Shown here piece by piece: positions 1 through 5,863 of a DNA stretch of 6,212 bases. Each line of letters begins with the position of its first letter. Position 1 is the stretch's first letter. Origin of the DNA: an uncultured Bacteroidota bacterium (lineage in GTDB: Bacteria > Bacteroidota > Bacteroidia > Bacteroidales > P3); the NCBI GenBank assembly GCA_900546465.1, contig URCX01000119.1:1-6212 (forward strand). The letters run 5' to 3'. The notes below the pieces were generated by a model. That model did not search any database, was not told the DNA's origin, and saw nothing but the letters and a program-made list of their open reading frames with translations. The position numbers and the translations under genes are program-made.

Positions 1-54
1 CTGCGTCGCCGATGATACTGCTACACCAAGTGGGAAAGTAGGAAGCCGCCAGAT
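1..54 (+). rRNA. rrf: 5S ribosomal RNA, 3' half (partial, cut by left edge)
   Basis: The first ~54 bases match the conserved 3' half of bacterial 5S rRNA. They include the GCCGATGATACTGC segment (loop E/helix IV strand), then GTGGGAAAGTAGG, and the closing GCCGCC strand at about 45-50 that would pair with the missing 5' end. The layout is the same as in the E. coli and Bacteroides 5S genes. The 5' half lies outside the window. The exact mature 3' end is not visible and is placed a few bases after the GCCGCC strand. A terminator follows within about 10 bases, as expected at the end of a 16S-23S-5S operon, so the rest of an rRNA operon probably lies just upstream. Confidence 0.88.
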
Positions 55-59
55 TGGAT

Positions 60-94
60 AGAGAGCCTTACAGAAAAGTGAGGCTCTCTTTTTT
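60..94 (+). terminator. Intrinsic terminator of the rRNA operon
   Basis: A perfect 9-bp stem pairs AGAGAGCCT (60-68) with AGGCTCTCT (81-89), extendable by one G-U pair. It encloses a 12-nt loop and runs directly into six T residues (89-94). It lies just after the 5S rRNA 3' end and on the same strand. This is a textbook Rho-independent terminator and would isolate rRNA transcription from the glsA-like gene downstream. Confidence 0.9.
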
Positions 95-229
95 CTTATT
101 AGAAGAATAGTAGTTATAGAAAGACTAGAAATTCTAGGGCTTCTAATCCTTCTATATTAGCTATAACGTCGTGGAGACTGTAATATCGGAAAAGACAGTA
201 AAGGTAATTCACATTCCTTATTTATTTTG
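95..229 (+). other. Gene-free AT-rich spacer with small inverted repeats
   Basis: No coding region is supported between the rRNA terminator and the promoter of the next operon. The stretch holds a near-perfect palindrome CTAGAA-A-TTCTAG (125-137). A wider inverted pair, ATTAGAAG (98-105) with CTTCTAAT (140-147), flanks it. A third pair, GTTATAG (113-119) with CTATAAC (161-167), interleaves with the second, so the two cannot form as simple nested stems. The arms are short and AT-rich, so chance is a real alternative. If the promoter at 230-237 is the only one, this DNA is not in the mRNA and could at most be a protein-binding region. Confidence 0.4.
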
Positions 230-237
230 TATCTTTG
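230..237 (+). promoter_or_regulatory. Bacteroidota-type promoter, -7 box TATCTTTG
   Basis: TATCTTTG matches the TAnnTTTG -7 consensus recognised by the primary sigma factor of Bacteroides. It lies 23 bases before the glsA-like ATG, which predicts initiation near 243-246 and a very short 5' leader. A clear TTTG -33 element is not visible at the expected distance (about 207-210 reads AATTC-like), so recognition would rest mainly on the -7 box. This is the only good promoter candidate seen for the four-gene plus-strand operon. Confidence 0.6.
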
Positions 238-260
238 CCCGTTCAATTTGAGAGCCTGAA

Positions 261-1136
261 ATGAGTAGTACAGATAACCAGCAAATCACAGAGCGTTTTA
301 TCAGTTTGGAAAAGCTGATAGCGAGCAAGAACAAAAACTTGCTTCGTATCTTGCCAAAGTTCCTGCTGAACCGTTTCAAAAAACTTATTCACCTTGATGA
401 GATAAACCGTATAATATATCAGTATAGAGATTTCAAGGGGGCGGCTTTTGCCGATTGCGTAATAAAAAAAGAACTGAATATTCGGCTTGTGGTTAAGAAC
501 CCTGAGAATATTCCTTGTGAGACTCGTGCTTTGGTTGTTTCTAATCATCCGATAGGAAGTATCGATGGAATGTCATTGATTAGCATTGTAGGAGAGAAAA
601 GGAAGGATATTCTTTTCCCTGTCAATGATTTGCTTTGTGCTTTGCCCGGTTTCAAGGGAACGTTTGTTCCTATTAACAAGTACGGAAAGAATGCTTCGAA
701 TCATGATGTGTTGAACGAGGCTTTTGAGGGAAATGCCTGTATAATGTTCTTTCCTGCCGGCACTGAGTCAAAGTATATTGATGGTAAGTTTCAGGATTTT
801 CCGTGGAAAAAGGCTTTTGTTAAAAAGGCTGTGGAGTTCAAACGTGATCTTATTCCTGTGTATATAGAGGGAATGAACTCCAAGCGTTTTTACAGATTGT
901 CAAAAATCCGCAGGTTCTTCGGAATAAAATTTGATTTAGAGATGATATTGTTGCCTGATGAGATGTTCCGTTACAAAGATAAGACCATAACGCTTACTTT
1001 TGGCAAGCCTATTCCTTACACAATCTTCGATAAAAGCAGGACTTATTCGCAATGGGCACAGTTAATTCGTCAACATGTTTACACACTCAGGGACAATCCT
1101 CTCTCTGAGTTTAACCCGCAAAATATAGAAGCATAA
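261..1136 (+). CDS. glsA: PlsC-like O-acyltransferase, probable glycine-lipid acyltransferase GlsA
   Basis: This 291-residue protein belongs to the lysophospholipid acyltransferase (PlsC/LPLAT) superfamily. Motif I is NHPIGSIDG at 95-103, with the putative catalytic pair His96 and Asp102. Motif III is FPAGTES at 164-170. A block IV-like strand LIPVYIEG lies at 197-204. Basic stretches around 205-222 may touch membrane phosphates. No signal peptide or clear transmembrane helix is seen, so a peripheral inner-membrane protein is likely. The ATG is the only plausible start: an in-frame TGA lies at 249-251. It overlaps the next gene by one base (TAATG). In Bacteroides, a PlsC-like GlsA adds the second, O-linked acyl chain to the N-acyl glycine made by GlsB. 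The assignment here rests on that pairing and on phylum. A conventional 1-acyl-glycerol-3-phosphate acyltransferase or an ornithine-lipid OlsA are the alternatives. Confidence 0.75.
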   Translation: MSSTDNQQITERFISLEKLIASKNKNLLRILPKFLLNRFKKLIHLDEINRIIYQYRDFKGAAFADCVIKKELNIRLVVKNPENIPCETRALVVSNHPIGSIDGMSLISIVGEKRKDILFPVNDLLCALPGFKGTFVPINKYGKNASNHDVLNEAFEGNACIMFFPAGTESKYIDGKFQDFPWKKAFVKKAVEFKRDLIPVYIEGMNSKRFYRLSKIRRFFGIKFDLEMILLPDEMFRYKDKTITLTFGKPIPYTIFDKSRTYSQWAQLIRQHVYTLRDNPLSEFNPQNIEA

Positions 1137-2077
1137 TGGATAAATCAGTTGATACGTCTTATGTCATAGCCCCTGTCGATAAGGCTTTGATAAAGGAAGA
1201 ATTGAAATCGGCAACCCTATTGAAGAAAACAAATTACGGAGGCAGGGAAATATATCTTACCACTGCTCATGCAACACCGAATATAATGAGGGAAATCGGA
1301 AGGTTGAGGGAGATAAGTTTCGGTGCCAATGGAGGAGGAAGTGGAACGGAATGCGATGTAGATGAGTATGACCTCGCTCCGGAGCCTCATTGTTACAGGC
1401 AGCTTTTCGTTTGGGATCCTAATGATGAGGAAATAATAGGCGGTTATCGTTATATAGTAGGAAAGAATATATTCAGACAAGCTAATGGAGAGTTGTTGAG
1501 TGCTACTGCAGATTTGTTTGAATTTACAGATACGTTCAGAACCCGTTATCTTGATAATACTATGGAACTCGGACGTTCGTTCGTTCGTCCCGATTATCAG
1601 CCTACGCATAATCTTCGCAAGGGTATGTATTCTTTGGATAATCTTTGGGATGGTTTGGGGGGCTTGGTAGTGAAAGATGAGAGCATAAAATATTTCTTTG
1701 GTAAGATAACAATGTATCCGTCGATGAATAGAACGGCAAGGGATTATATTTTGTATTTCTATAAGAAGCATTTCCCCGATAATGAAGGCTTAGTATTGCC
1801 GAAAGAGAGCGTTGAGATTGAAACGGATTACAATCTGCTTGTGAAACTCTTCACAGGAAAGAGTTATAAGGAGGATTACCAAATATTGGTCAGGAATGTG
1901 AGAGAGTTGAACGAAAACATTCCACCGTTGGTTAATGCTTATATGAATTTATCCTCTACCATGAAAAGTTTCGGAACTTCGATAAATAAGCATTTCTCCG
2001 ATGTTGAAGAAACCGGTATCCTTGTAACCATAGCAGATATATATGAGGATAAGAGGAAACGTTATTTGAAACTCTAA
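1136..2077 (+). CDS. glsB: Hemolysin-like GNAT N-acyltransferase, probable glycine N-acyltransferase GlsB
   Basis: This 313-residue protein is of the hemolysin/OlsB-like acyltransferase type, a GNAT fold related to acyl-ACP-using autoinducer synthases. Visible family features are IGRLREISFG at 54-63; an acidic CDVDEYDL at 73-80; the strand IIGGYRYIVG at 100-109; MELGRSFVRPDY at 143-154; and the C-terminal IPPLVNAYMNL at 262-272 followed by GILVTIADI at 294-302. Members transfer a 3-hydroxyacyl chain from acyl carrier protein to an amino acid: ornithine for OlsB, glycine for Bacteroides GlsB and the related commendamide synthase. Glycine is inferred from the Bacteroidota context, not from a residue I can point to. 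Its ATG overlaps the preceding stop by one base, implying translational coupling with the glsA-like gene, so N-acylation and O-acylation enzymes would be made together. No membrane helix is evident. Confidence 0.78.
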   Translation: MDKSVDTSYVIAPVDKALIKEELKSATLLKKTNYGGREIYLTTAHATPNIMREIGRLREISFGANGGGSGTECDVDEYDLAPEPHCYRQLFVWDPNDEEIIGGYRYIVGKNIFRQANGELLSATADLFEFTDTFRTRYLDNTMELGRSFVRPDYQPTHNLRKGMYSLDNLWDGLGGLVVKDESIKYFFGKITMYPSMNRTARDYILYFYKKHFPDNEGLVLPKESVEIETDYNLLVKLFTGKSYKEDYQILVRNVRELNENIPPLVNAYMNLSSTMKSFGTSINKHFSDVEETGILVTIADIYEDKRKRYLKL

Positions 2078-2091
2078 TTCCGAACAAAATC

Positions 2092-2706
2092 ATGATTGTA
2101 AAAAAGGCAGAGTTCGTTAAGAGCAGTTCAGGGAATGCCGAATGCCCCAAGCCGGATAAGCCGGAGTTCGCTTTCATCGGCAGGAGTAATGTTGGAAAGA
2201 GTTCTCTGATAAATATGCTCGTTGAGAAGAAGGATTTGGCAAAGACTTCTTCCCAACCGGGAAAGACACAGTTGATAAATCATTTTCTGATAAATGATTC
2301 ATGGTATTTGGTTGACTTGCCCGGTTATGGATACGCCAAAACCTCAATGGAGAACAGGAAAAGATGGAAGAGTATGATAAACAGCTATATCTTGCGGAGA
2401 GAAAACCTGCTTACTGTGTTTGTATTGGTGGATTCACGTTTGGAACCTCAGAAAATAGATGTAGAGTTTATAAATTTCTTGGGCGAGAATGCAGTGCCGT
2501 TTATCATATTATTCACCAAGACAGATAAACAGAACATGACCAAAAACAGAGTTTCGGTGCAGAGGTTTAAGGATAAGTTGTCAGAGTATTGGGAAGAGTT
2601 GCCTGATATTTTGCTTACTTCTTCCGAAAACAAAACAGGCAGAGATGATGTATTGAATAAGGTGGAGGAGATAATTCCTTACTTTAATGAAATAGGAGAT
2701 TTATGA
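2092..2706 (+). CDS. engB: Ribosome biogenesis GTP-binding protein EngB/YsxC
   Basis: This 204-residue single-domain GTPase of the TRAFAC EngB/YsxC/YihA family is close to the family's usual ~195-210 residues. All G motifs are present: G1 Walker A GRSNVGKS at 30-37; G2 within SSQPGKTQ at 53-60 (Thr59); G3 DLPGYGYA at 75-82; G4 TKTD at 142-145; and G5 TSS at 176-178. The SxxPGKT and DLPGYGYA signatures separate it from Era, Der and Obg. The family acts in late assembly of the 50S subunit and is essential in many bacteria. It starts 14 bases after the glsB-like stop and ends in a 4-base ATGA overlap with the phosphofructokinase gene. The leader is A-rich (AACAAAATC) without a Shine-Dalgarno, which is normal for this phylum. 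The N-terminus up to about residue 24 is variable, as in the family. Confidence 0.95.
   Translation: MIVKKAEFVKSSSGNAECPKPDKPEFAFIGRSNVGKSSLINMLVEKKDLAKTSSQPGKTQLINHFLINDSWYLVDLPGYGYAKTSMENRKRWKSMINSYILRRENLLTVFVLVDSRLEPQKIDVEFINFLGENAVPFIILFTKTDKQNMTKNRVSVQRFKDKLSEYWEELPDILLTSSENKTGRDDVLNKVEEIIPYFNEIGDL
2694..2698 (+). promoter_or_regulatory. Shine-Dalgarno-like AGGAG before pfkA, inside engB
   Basis: AGGAG ends four bases before the phosphofructokinase ATG at 2703 and lies within the last codons of engB. Most other starts in the window lack such a site. Together with the ATGA stop/start overlap, it supports both the chosen start and coupled re-initiation. Confidence 0.5.
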
Positions 2707-3797
2707 AAAGACTGATGGTTTTGACCGGAGGAGGAGACTGCCCCGGATTGAATGCCGTTATAAGAGCAATAGTGAAGAGGGCTTCCCGTGAAAAGGATTG
2801 GGAGATTATAGGTTGCATAGAGTCCTTCAACGGAGTATTGAAAGAGCCGACAGAGGTTGTTGTCCTGAATCAGGATAGTGTATCCGGTATATTGGTAAAA
2901 GGAGGAACTATTCTCGGAACAACTAATAAGGGCGGTCCGTTTGCTTATCCTGTTAAAAAATCCGACGGTACATGGGAAACGATTGATGTGAGCGATCAGA
3001 TGATACGCAAACTGCAATATATGGGTGTCGATGCCGTGATAAATATAGGCGGAGATGGTTCGCAACGTATTTCCAAGGCTTTGTATGAAAAAGGATTGAA
3101 TATAATAGGTGTTCCCAAGACGATAGACAACGACTTATCGATGACGGATTTCACTTTCGGCTTCCAAACAGCTGTGCAAATAGCGACCGAATCAGTCGAT
3201 AAGCTGGTAACCACTGCGGCAAGCCACAACAGAGTGTTTATTCTTGAAGTAATGGGCAGGGATGCCGGCTGGATAGCTTTGAATGCTGCTATTGCAGGAG
3301 GAGCAGATGTGTGTATCATTCCTGAAATACCGTATAAGATAGAAAAAATCAAAGAGAAGATAGAAACCAGATATAAGAAAGGTCGCGGCTTCTGCATAAT
3401 AGTCGTTGCAGAGGGAAGTAGAAATGCCAAGGGGCAAAGAGTCGGTTTGAAACCTAATGAACCCGGTTATGCCAACTTCAAACTTGGAGGTATAGGTCAG
3501 GCATTGAAATTGGAATTGGAGGAGATAGGAGTGGAGCATGACATAAGAGTTTCCGTTCTTGGTCATCTTCAACGTGGCGGAACGCCTATTGCATACGACA
3601 GAGTACTTGCTTCCGAATTCGGTGTGAAAGCTTTTGAACTTGCAATGAAAGGCGAGTTCGGTAAAATGGTTGCATATAAGCACCCTGATATAATAGCGGT
3701 TACATTGGAAGAGGCTTTGCGTGAACCGCATTTGGTATCACCGGATAGTTTCTTGGTTCAAACGGCAAAAGGATTGAATATAGAGTTCGGAGATTAG
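2703..3797 (+). CDS. pfkA: 6-phosphofructokinase (PfkA family, Gly/Lys active-site type)
   Basis: This 364-residue PFK-family enzyme converts fructose 6-phosphate to fructose 1,6-bisphosphate in cytosolic glycolysis. It shows the N-terminal phosphoryl-donor loop TGGGDCPGLNAVIR at 8-21 and ILGTTNKGGPF at 70-80. NIGGDGS at 114-120 and PKTIDNDL at 138-145 contain the catalytic Asp142 (E. coli Asp127). EVMGRDAGW lies at 182-190, PEIP at 207-210 and LGHLQRGGTP at 286-295. At the two positions that discriminate donors (E. coli 104 and 124), this protein has Gly119 and Lys139. Classical ATP enzymes have Gly/Gly and pyrophosphate enzymes have Asp/Lys. The mixed Gly/Lys state occurs in ATP-dependent members such as the trypanosomal enzyme, so ATP is the more likely donor, but this is inference. 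Arg72 of E. coli PfkA aligns with Asn75 here, so allostery may differ. It is longer than the ~320-residue E. coli enzyme. It overlaps engB by 4 bases and is the last gene of its operon. Confidence 0.93.
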   Translation: MKRLMVLTGGGDCPGLNAVIRAIVKRASREKDWEIIGCIESFNGVLKEPTEVVVLNQDSVSGILVKGGTILGTTNKGGPFAYPVKKSDGTWETIDVSDQMIRKLQYMGVDAVINIGGDGSQRISKALYEKGLNIIGVPKTIDNDLSMTDFTFGFQTAVQIATESVDKLVTTAASHNRVFILEVMGRDAGWIALNAAIAGGADVCIIPEIPYKIEKIKEKIETRYKKGRGFCIIVVAEGSRNAKGQRVGLKPNEPGYANFKLGGIGQALKLELEEIGVEHDIRVSVLGHLQRGGTPIAYDRVLASEFGVKAFELAMKGEFGKMVAYKHPDIIAVTLEEALREPHLVSPDSFLVQTAKGLNIEFGD

Positions 3798-3813
3798 GAT
3801 TGCTATCCTTTTT
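3796..3813 (+). terminator. Possible weak terminator of the glsA-glsB-engB-pfkA operon
   Basis: A 5-bp stem AGGAT (3796-3800) / ATCCT (3805-3809) closes a TGCT tetraloop and is followed by a run of five Ts (3809-3813). It overlaps the pfkA stop codon and the last codons of the convergent transporter gene. The stem is short, so termination may be weak or Rho-dependent. The T-run serves only plus-strand transcription. No better terminator is seen after pfkA. Confidence 0.35.
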
Positions 3814-4693
3814 CCGGCTCTATGTGTATGCTTGTTTGGGTTTCGTTACCGAATTTATGTTTCAAATTTTTCTCCACATTGGTTGCTATATCATGAGCTT
3901 CTACAATGCTTATAGTTCGTTTCACTCTGATATGGCAATCTATGATTTTACTCTGTCCGTTACGTCTTGTCTTCAAATTGTGCATATTCTGCACACCTTC
4001 TGTTGCAAGAATTACATTGCATATTTCCTTTTCCGTTTCTTCATCTAAGGATTTTTCCATAAGTTCTTCTATCGGAGCTTTTGCCATCTTTATTGCTACG
4101 AACAATATCATCAATCCTATTATCACGGCAGCCACAGGGTCGAGTATAGTCCATCGATTACCCAATATGACTGCTCCACCTATTCCGACTAATGAGCCTA
4201 TGGAAGATAATGCATCGGAACGATGATGCCATGCGTTGGCTCTGCATACAGATGAATTGGTTCTTCGAGCCACAAGAGCGGTGTATTGATAAAGTATTTC
4301 CTTTGAAACTATTGAGATGATAGCAGCTGCAAGAGCTATATAACCCGGTTTAGGTAAGATATTTCCTGAAAGGGCGGAGATAATACTCTTTGTTGAATTT
4401 GTTACAAGCCTTATTGCCACAAACATCAGTATAAGACTGACAACAAGGGTTGCAAGCGTTTCAAATTTCCCATGTCCGTATTGGTGATTTTTGTCTTTTG
4501 CTCTGCCTGCAATAGGAACAAATATCAAAACCACTATGTCGCTTGCAAGGTCGCTCAACGAGTGTATTCCGTCGGCTATCATGGCACCACTCTTTCCCAC
4601 AATACCTGCAATAATCTTTATTACTGTGAGCAGGAGGTTGACAATGCTTCCTATGAGCGTAACCCTTGTTATTTGCTTTTCCCGTGTTTTCAT
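3803..4693 (-). CDS. Cation diffusion facilitator (CDF) family divalent metal efflux transporter
   Basis: This 296-residue inner-membrane metal/proton antiporter of the CDF family (E. coli FieF/YiiP type) is the usual length for a bacterial member. Six hydrophobic segments are apparent, roughly at 11-32, 38-62, 78-97, 116-137, 161-178 and 184-203, before a cytoplasmic domain from about 205. The transport site is formed by HSLSD in helix 2 (His44, Asp48) and HHRSD in helix 5 (His156, Asp160). This HxxxD/HxxxD arrangement is typical of zinc-type members, where YiiP has Asp45/Asp49 with His153/Asp157. A loop HQYGHGKFE (70-78) matches the second metal site. The C-terminal domain carries His238, His254, His267 and His290-Glu292, consistent with the regulatory metal cluster. 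Zinc is the likeliest substrate; cobalt, cadmium or iron cannot be excluded. It lies 76 nt downstream of mreB on the same strand and converges with pfkA. Confidence 0.92.
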   Translation of the reverse strand: MKTREKQITRVTLIGSIVNLLLTVIKIIAGIVGKSGAMIADGIHSLSDLASDIVVLIFVPIAGRAKDKNHQYGHGKFETLATLVVSLILMFVAIRLVTNSTKSIISALSGNILPKPGYIALAAAIISIVSKEILYQYTALVARRTNSSVCRANAWHHRSDALSSIGSLVGIGGAVILGNRWTILDPVAAVIIGLMILFVAIKMAKAPIEELMEKSLDEETEKEICNVILATEGVQNMHNLKTRRNGQSKIIDCHIRVKRTISIVEAHDIATNVEKNLKHKFGNETQTSIHIEPEKG

Positions 4694-4704
4694 GGTATTA
4701 AAAC

Positions 4705-4748
4705 AAATCGGAGAGCTCTTCCGTTTGATGAACAGAGTTCTCCGATTT
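4705..4748 (-). terminator. Long hairpin between mreB and the CDF gene, candidate terminator/attenuator
   Basis: Two 15-base arms (4705-4719 and 4734-4748) pair at all positions but one (4715/4738) around a 14-nt loop. Read on the minus strand, the hairpin follows mreB by about 20 bases. It is followed by GTTTTAATACC leading to the CDF start, so the stem's last TTT plus GTTTT form an imperfect U-rich tract. It could end mreB transcription, with partial read-through supplying the CDF gene, since no separate promoter is evident in the 76-nt spacer. Confidence 0.6.
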
Positions 4749-4771
4749 CTCTTGATAAGGTTTCTCCGATT
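4706..4771. repeat. Three copies of the 9-10 bp unit TTCTCCGATT, two direct and one inverted
   Basis: TTCTCCGATT occurs at 4738-4747 and again at 4762-4771, 24 bp apart start to start. An inverted copy AATCGGAGA lies at 4706-4714. The inverted copy and the middle copy form part of the arms of the long hairpin. The outer copy overlaps the mreB stop codon (4770-4772). On the minus-strand transcript, either upstream copy could pair with the downstream inverted copy, giving two mutually exclusive stems. Chance duplication in a short spacer is possible. Confidence 0.6.
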
Positions 4772-5792
4772 ATTTTATAAGGAATGTATATTCGTCATAA
4801 TGCTTCAATGCCATACCCGTACCTCTTGCCACTGCCCTCAATGGATCTTCTGCCACATGAACCGGCAGTTTCGTTTTGGCTTGAAGTCTTACGTCCAAAC
4901 CTTTCAACAAGGCTCCACCTCCGGCGAGATATATACCTGTGTGATAAATATCGGACGCAAGTTCCGGCGGAGTCATCGCAAGAGCTTCCAAAACCGCACT
5001 TTCAACCTTGGCTATTGACTTGTCAAGGGCATGTGCGATTTCTTTGTAATTGACGTATAGCTCTTTCGGTATTCCTGTAAGCACATCTCGTCCTTGAACT
5101 GCAAAATCCTCAGGAGGATCGCTTAGCTCCGGAATGGCTGCTCCGACGGCAATTTTAATTTTTTCCGCCATTCTCTCGCCTATGTGTATGTTATGTTGCT
5201 TACGCATATAGTCTATGATGTCTTGATTGAACTCATCGCCGGCAATTCTTATGGATTTGTTGCAAACGATACCGCCCAAGGCAATGACAGCTATCTCACT
5301 TGTTCCTCCTCCTATGTCTATAATCATGTTGCCGACAGGCTCAAGTACATCTATACCTATACCTATTGCGGCTGCCATAGGCTCGTGAATAAGCCTTACG
5401 TCTTTTGCTCCGGCTTGTTCTGCAGCGTCCCTTACGGCTCTTTCCTCTACGTTGGTGATACCGCTCGGTATGCAGATTACCATTTTGAGTGAGGGTGGTA
5501 TAATGGTTTTCTTTATGTTTATCATTTTGATAAGCTCTCGAATCATGTCGTTTGCCATATCAAAATCGGCGATTACTCCGTCTCGCAACGGTCTTATGGT
5601 TTTTATTGCTTCGTGAGTCTTACCGTCCATCTGCATTGCCTTTTTACCAACGGCGATAATCTTCTTTGTGGTTTGATCAACTGCCACTATGGAAGGCTCG
5701 TCAACGACCACTTTGTCATTGCAGATTACGATGGAGTTGGCAGTACCCAAGTCTATCGCTACTTCTCTGGTTAAAAATGAAAATAACCCCAT
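4770..5792 (-). CDS. mreB: Rod shape-determining protein MreB (bacterial actin)
   Basis: This 340-residue actin-fold ATPase, close to the 335-347 usual for MreB, assembles on the inner face of the membrane and guides lateral peptidoglycan synthesis by the Rod complex. It has phosphate-1 loop AIDLGTANS at 12-20, RPLRDGVIADF at 67-77, IPSGITNVEERAV at 108-120, HEPMAAAIG at 136-144, phosphate-2 loop DIGGGTSE at 159-166, AGDEFNQDI at 184-192 and adenosine motif LAGGGALLKG at 289-298. The N-terminus MGLFSFLTREV is hydrophobic and could serve as the membrane-binding segment. The start is supported by this alignment and by an upstream AGGAGG. It follows purH by 71 nt. In Bacteroidales mreB is normally followed by mreC, mreD, mrdA and rodA, but here the next gene is a metal transporter, so its partners must be encoded elsewhere or be absent. 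Confidence 0.97.
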   Translation of the reverse strand: MGLFSFLTREVAIDLGTANSIVICNDKVVVDEPSIVAVDQTTKKIIAVGKKAMQMDGKTHEAIKTIRPLRDGVIADFDMANDMIRELIKMINIKKTIIPPSLKMVICIPSGITNVEERAVRDAAEQAGAKDVRLIHEPMAAAIGIGIDVLEPVGNMIIDIGGGTSEIAVIALGGIVCNKSIRIAGDEFNQDIIDYMRKQHNIHIGERMAEKIKIAVGAAIPELSDPPEDFAVQGRDVLTGIPKELYVNYKEIAHALDKSIAKVESAVLEALAMTPPELASDIYHTGIYLAGGGALLKGLDVRLQAKTKLPVHVAEDPLRAVARGTGMALKHYDEYTFLIK

Positions 5793-5806
5793 ATCTCTTT
5801 GTTGTT

Positions 5807-5813
5807 TCCTCCT
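5807..5813 (-). promoter_or_regulatory. Strong Shine-Dalgarno AAGGAGG-like site upstream of mreB
   Basis: Read on the minus strand, AAAAGGAGGAAAC precedes the mreB ATG. About 14 bases separate the purine core from the start, longer than the usual 5-9. It is the strongest Shine-Dalgarno match in the window, although strong sites are generally rare in this phylum. No alternative ATG, GTG or TTG in the mreB frame lies at a better distance, so the ATG at 5792 is kept. Confidence 0.45.
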
Positions 5814-5863
5814 TTTACGGTAGTTTCCGGTCAGTGTTTCAATTTATCTTCCGAATTTGCATT

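Noticed and set aside
1..60. Riboswitch or small RNA at the left edge
   Set aside because: The sequence fits the 3' half of 5S rRNA, and the following terminator explains the structure.
1217..1771. Open frame of 184 codons on the minus strand inside the glsB-like gene
   Set aside because: It is an antisense shadow: the plus frame carries clear GNAT motifs, while this frame has no recognisable domain and no start context.
3192..3731. Open frame of 179 codons on the minus strand inside pfkA
   Set aside because: It lies fully opposite conserved phosphofructokinase motifs and resembles no known family.
4491..5018. Open frame of 175 codons on the plus strand across the mreB/CDF junction
   Set aside because: It runs antisense to the ends of two well-supported genes, shows no family motif, and has an unnatural composition rich in Cys, Arg and Phe.
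5793..5863. TAAATTGA on the minus strand as an mreB promoter
   Set aside because: It matches the TAnnTTTG -7 consensus poorly and has no -33 element, so it is too weak to annotate.
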